From Afipia sp. (GTDB lineage: Bacteria > Pseudomonadota > Alphaproteobacteria > Rhizobiales > Xanthobacteraceae): a DNA stretch of 5,314 nt. Each line of letters begins with the position of its first letter. Within the stretch, counting starts at the first letter, position 1. This document shows positions 4,328 to 5,314 of this stretch, in pieces. The position numbers and the translations under genes are program-made. The stretch is from contig JAGVII010000470.1 in assembly GCA_020056155.1 (NCBI GenBank), positions 1-5,314 of the forward strand, read 5' to 3'. A model generated the notes under the pieces. It saw only the letters and a program-made list of their open reading frames with translations. It was not told the origin of the DNA and ran no database searches.

Positions 4328-5314
4328 ATGAGCGACAAACGACCCGTCGTTGTCTACGGCGTATCCGGTTACACCGGACGCCTCGTTTGCGAATACCTGC
4401 GCGAGTACAACGTCCCATTCATCGCGGCCGGCCGCGACAAGGCCAAGGTTCAGGCCGTCGTCGATAAAATTCCGGGTATCGAGACCGCCGATTACGAAGT
4501 CGTCGAGGTCGAGCACACGGTCGAGGCGCTGACAAAGCTGTTCAAGGGCGCACATTTCGTCAGCAACATGGTCGGACCTTTCATCAAGTACGGCAGCGAG
4601 GTCGTGGAAGCCTGCCTCGCCGCGGGCTGCCATTACAGCGACACCACCGGCGAACAGGACTGGGTTCTGCATGCGCAGAAGACCTGGGGCGACAAGTTCG
4701 CCGCGAAAGGCCTGCTGCTCGCGCCCAATATCGCGCAGATGTACACGACCGGAGAGATCGCAGCGAACATCTGCCTCGAAACCCCCGGCCTCGACACACT
4801 CGATATTCTTGTTTTCTGGAAGGGCTTCCCCACCTACGCCTCGACGCAGACGATCTTCACCATCCTCAAGGCCAACTGGTACTATCTCGAGCAGAACAAG
4901 TTCGTTGAATGGGACGTCACGGCCCGCGCCGACGTCGTCGTGCCGGGCCAGCACGAGACGGCGATTGCCGTGCCGTGGGGCGGCACCGCCCATCCGGTCT
5001 GGTTCAAGAACGATCCGCGTGTGCAGAGCTGCCGCGTGCTCGGCGGCGTCCTCGCCCGCCCTGTGATGGAAGGCGTGGTTCAGACCACGCAGATGGTCAA
5101 GGAGAAGATCAAGCCGCTGCCGCCCGACCAGCAGGAAACAGCACTGGCGGAAATCGCAGCCACCGTGCAGGCCGCGATGCCGCCGCGCGAAAATCCCCGC
5201 GTCAATACGTCGATCGACTCGGTCTATGCATCGGGCCCGCTGGGGCGCGCCCATTGCGTCATCCACGGCAACTGCAACTACAAGCAGACCGGCATGCTGC
5301 AGATCGGAAGAGCG
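4328..5314 (+). CDS. saccharopine-dehydrogenase-like NAD(P)-binding oxidoreductase, 3' end missing
   Basis: The frame is open from ATG 4328 to the contig end (329 codons, no stop). The N-terminus VVVYGVSGYTGRLVCEYL (7-24) is a dinucleotide-binding fold with Gly11, Gly14 and Gly17. NMVGPFIKYGSEVVEAC (80-96) and HYSDTTGEQ (102-110) are the conserved blocks that follow it in saccharopine dehydrogenase-like proteins and trans-acting enoyl reductases, so an NAD(P)-dependent reductase or dehydrogenase acting on an unknown substrate is likely. I do not recognise the part after about residue 130. It contains LDILVFWKGFPTY (158-170) and VPWGGTAHPVWF (215-226). True lysine biosynthesis is unlikely in this setting. 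Residues 326-329 are encoded by adapter-like bases and should be ignored, so genuine sequence ends near residue 324. The gene follows the rightward SDR by 82 bp with its own ribosome site, so co-transcription is likely. A long reverse-strand open frame (5266-4286) overlaps it but carries no recognisable motif. Confidence 0.85.
   Translation, partial: MSDKRPVVVYGVSGYTGRLVCEYLREYNVPFIAAGRDKAKVQAVVDKIPGIETADYEVVEVEHTVEALTKLFKGAHFVSNMVGPFIKYGSEVVEACLAAGCHYSDTTGEQDWVLHAQKTWGDKFAAKGLLLAPNIAQMYTTGEIAANICLETPGLDTLDILVFWKGFPTYASTQTIFTILKANWYYLEQNKFVEWDVTARADVVVPGQHETAIAVPWGGTAHPVWFKNDPRVQSCRVLGGVLARPVMEGVVQTTQMVKEKIKPLPPDQQETALAEIAATVQAAMPPRENPRVNTSIDSVYASGPLGRAHCVIHGNCNYKQTGMLQIGRA
5301..5314 (+). 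other. Illumina adapter remnant at the contig end
   Basis: AGATCGGAAGAGCG is identical to the first 14 bases of the standard Illumina TruSeq read-2 adapter and sits exactly at the last base of the window. A chance match of this length is about 1 in 268 million per site. It is almost certainly untrimmed sequencing adapter, not genome. The preceding CTGC (5297-5300) is the last reliable sequence. Confidence 0.93.

Noticed and set aside
4286..5266. 326-residue reverse-strand open frame opposite the saccharopine-dehydrogenase-like gene
   Set aside because: Its translation is rich in Arg, His, Asp and Gly with no recognisable domain, and the opposite frame carries clear conserved motifs. Long antisense frames are expected in GC-rich genes.
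5281..5304. Partial likeness of CAAGCAGACCGGCAT to the Illumina P7 primer (and CAAGCAGA at 2-9)
   Set aside because: The match breaks after eight bases, the orientation relative to the adapter is wrong, and at 5281 the bases encode a sensible continuation (NYKQTGML) of the protein.
1..5314. tRNA, rRNA, CRISPR array, insertion sequence or phage gene
   Set aside because: No cloverleaf-like sequence, regular repeat-spacer pattern, transposase motif or terminal inverted repeats were seen.

Overview
The window looks like a complete 5.3 kb contig from a GC-rich proteobacterium. Codon use, the short-chain dehydrogenase/TetR style of the genes and strong GGAGG ribosome sites fit an alphaproteobacterium, possibly a Bradyrhizobium/Rhodopseudomonas-like member of the Hyphomicrobiales. 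That placement is inference from style, not from a marker gene. The last 14 bases match the start of an Illumina adapter, so the right-hand contig edge is partly artificial.

Layout: (1) the last 51 codons of a rightward gene (3-158), perhaps a MarR-type regulator. (2) Three leftward genes. Read in their own direction these are a TetR/AcrR regulator (3178-2531), a short-chain dehydrogenase/reductase, SDR (2372-1578), and an alpha/beta hydrolase of the 2,6-dihydroxypseudooxynicotine hydrolase/Ayg1-like type (1331-162). (3) A 263-bp divergent control region (3179-3441) holding two perfect TTGAC-N4-GTCAA palindromes and a degenerate third, all exactly 22 bp apart. (4) Two rightward genes: a second SDR (3442-4245) and a saccharopine-dehydrogenase-like NAD(P)-binding oxidoreductase (4328 to the contig end, incomplete).

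The gene set resembles a small, locally regulated catabolic cluster: two SDRs with different predicted cofactor preference (NADP for the leftward one, NAD for the rightward one), a second type of reductase, a hydrolase, and a regulator transcribed divergently from the rightward pair. No gene identifies the substrate. An aromatic, alicyclic, terpenoid or fatty-acid-like compound is a guess from the families.

Most unusual points: the hydrolase has glycine (codon GGG) where the catalytic serine of the nucleophile elbow should be, although the expected acid and histidine are present. The phased palindromes fit either a TetR operator or FNR/FixK-type boxes. No RNA gene, CRISPR array, transposase or phage gene was seen. 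No stretch over 300 bases lacks a gene.
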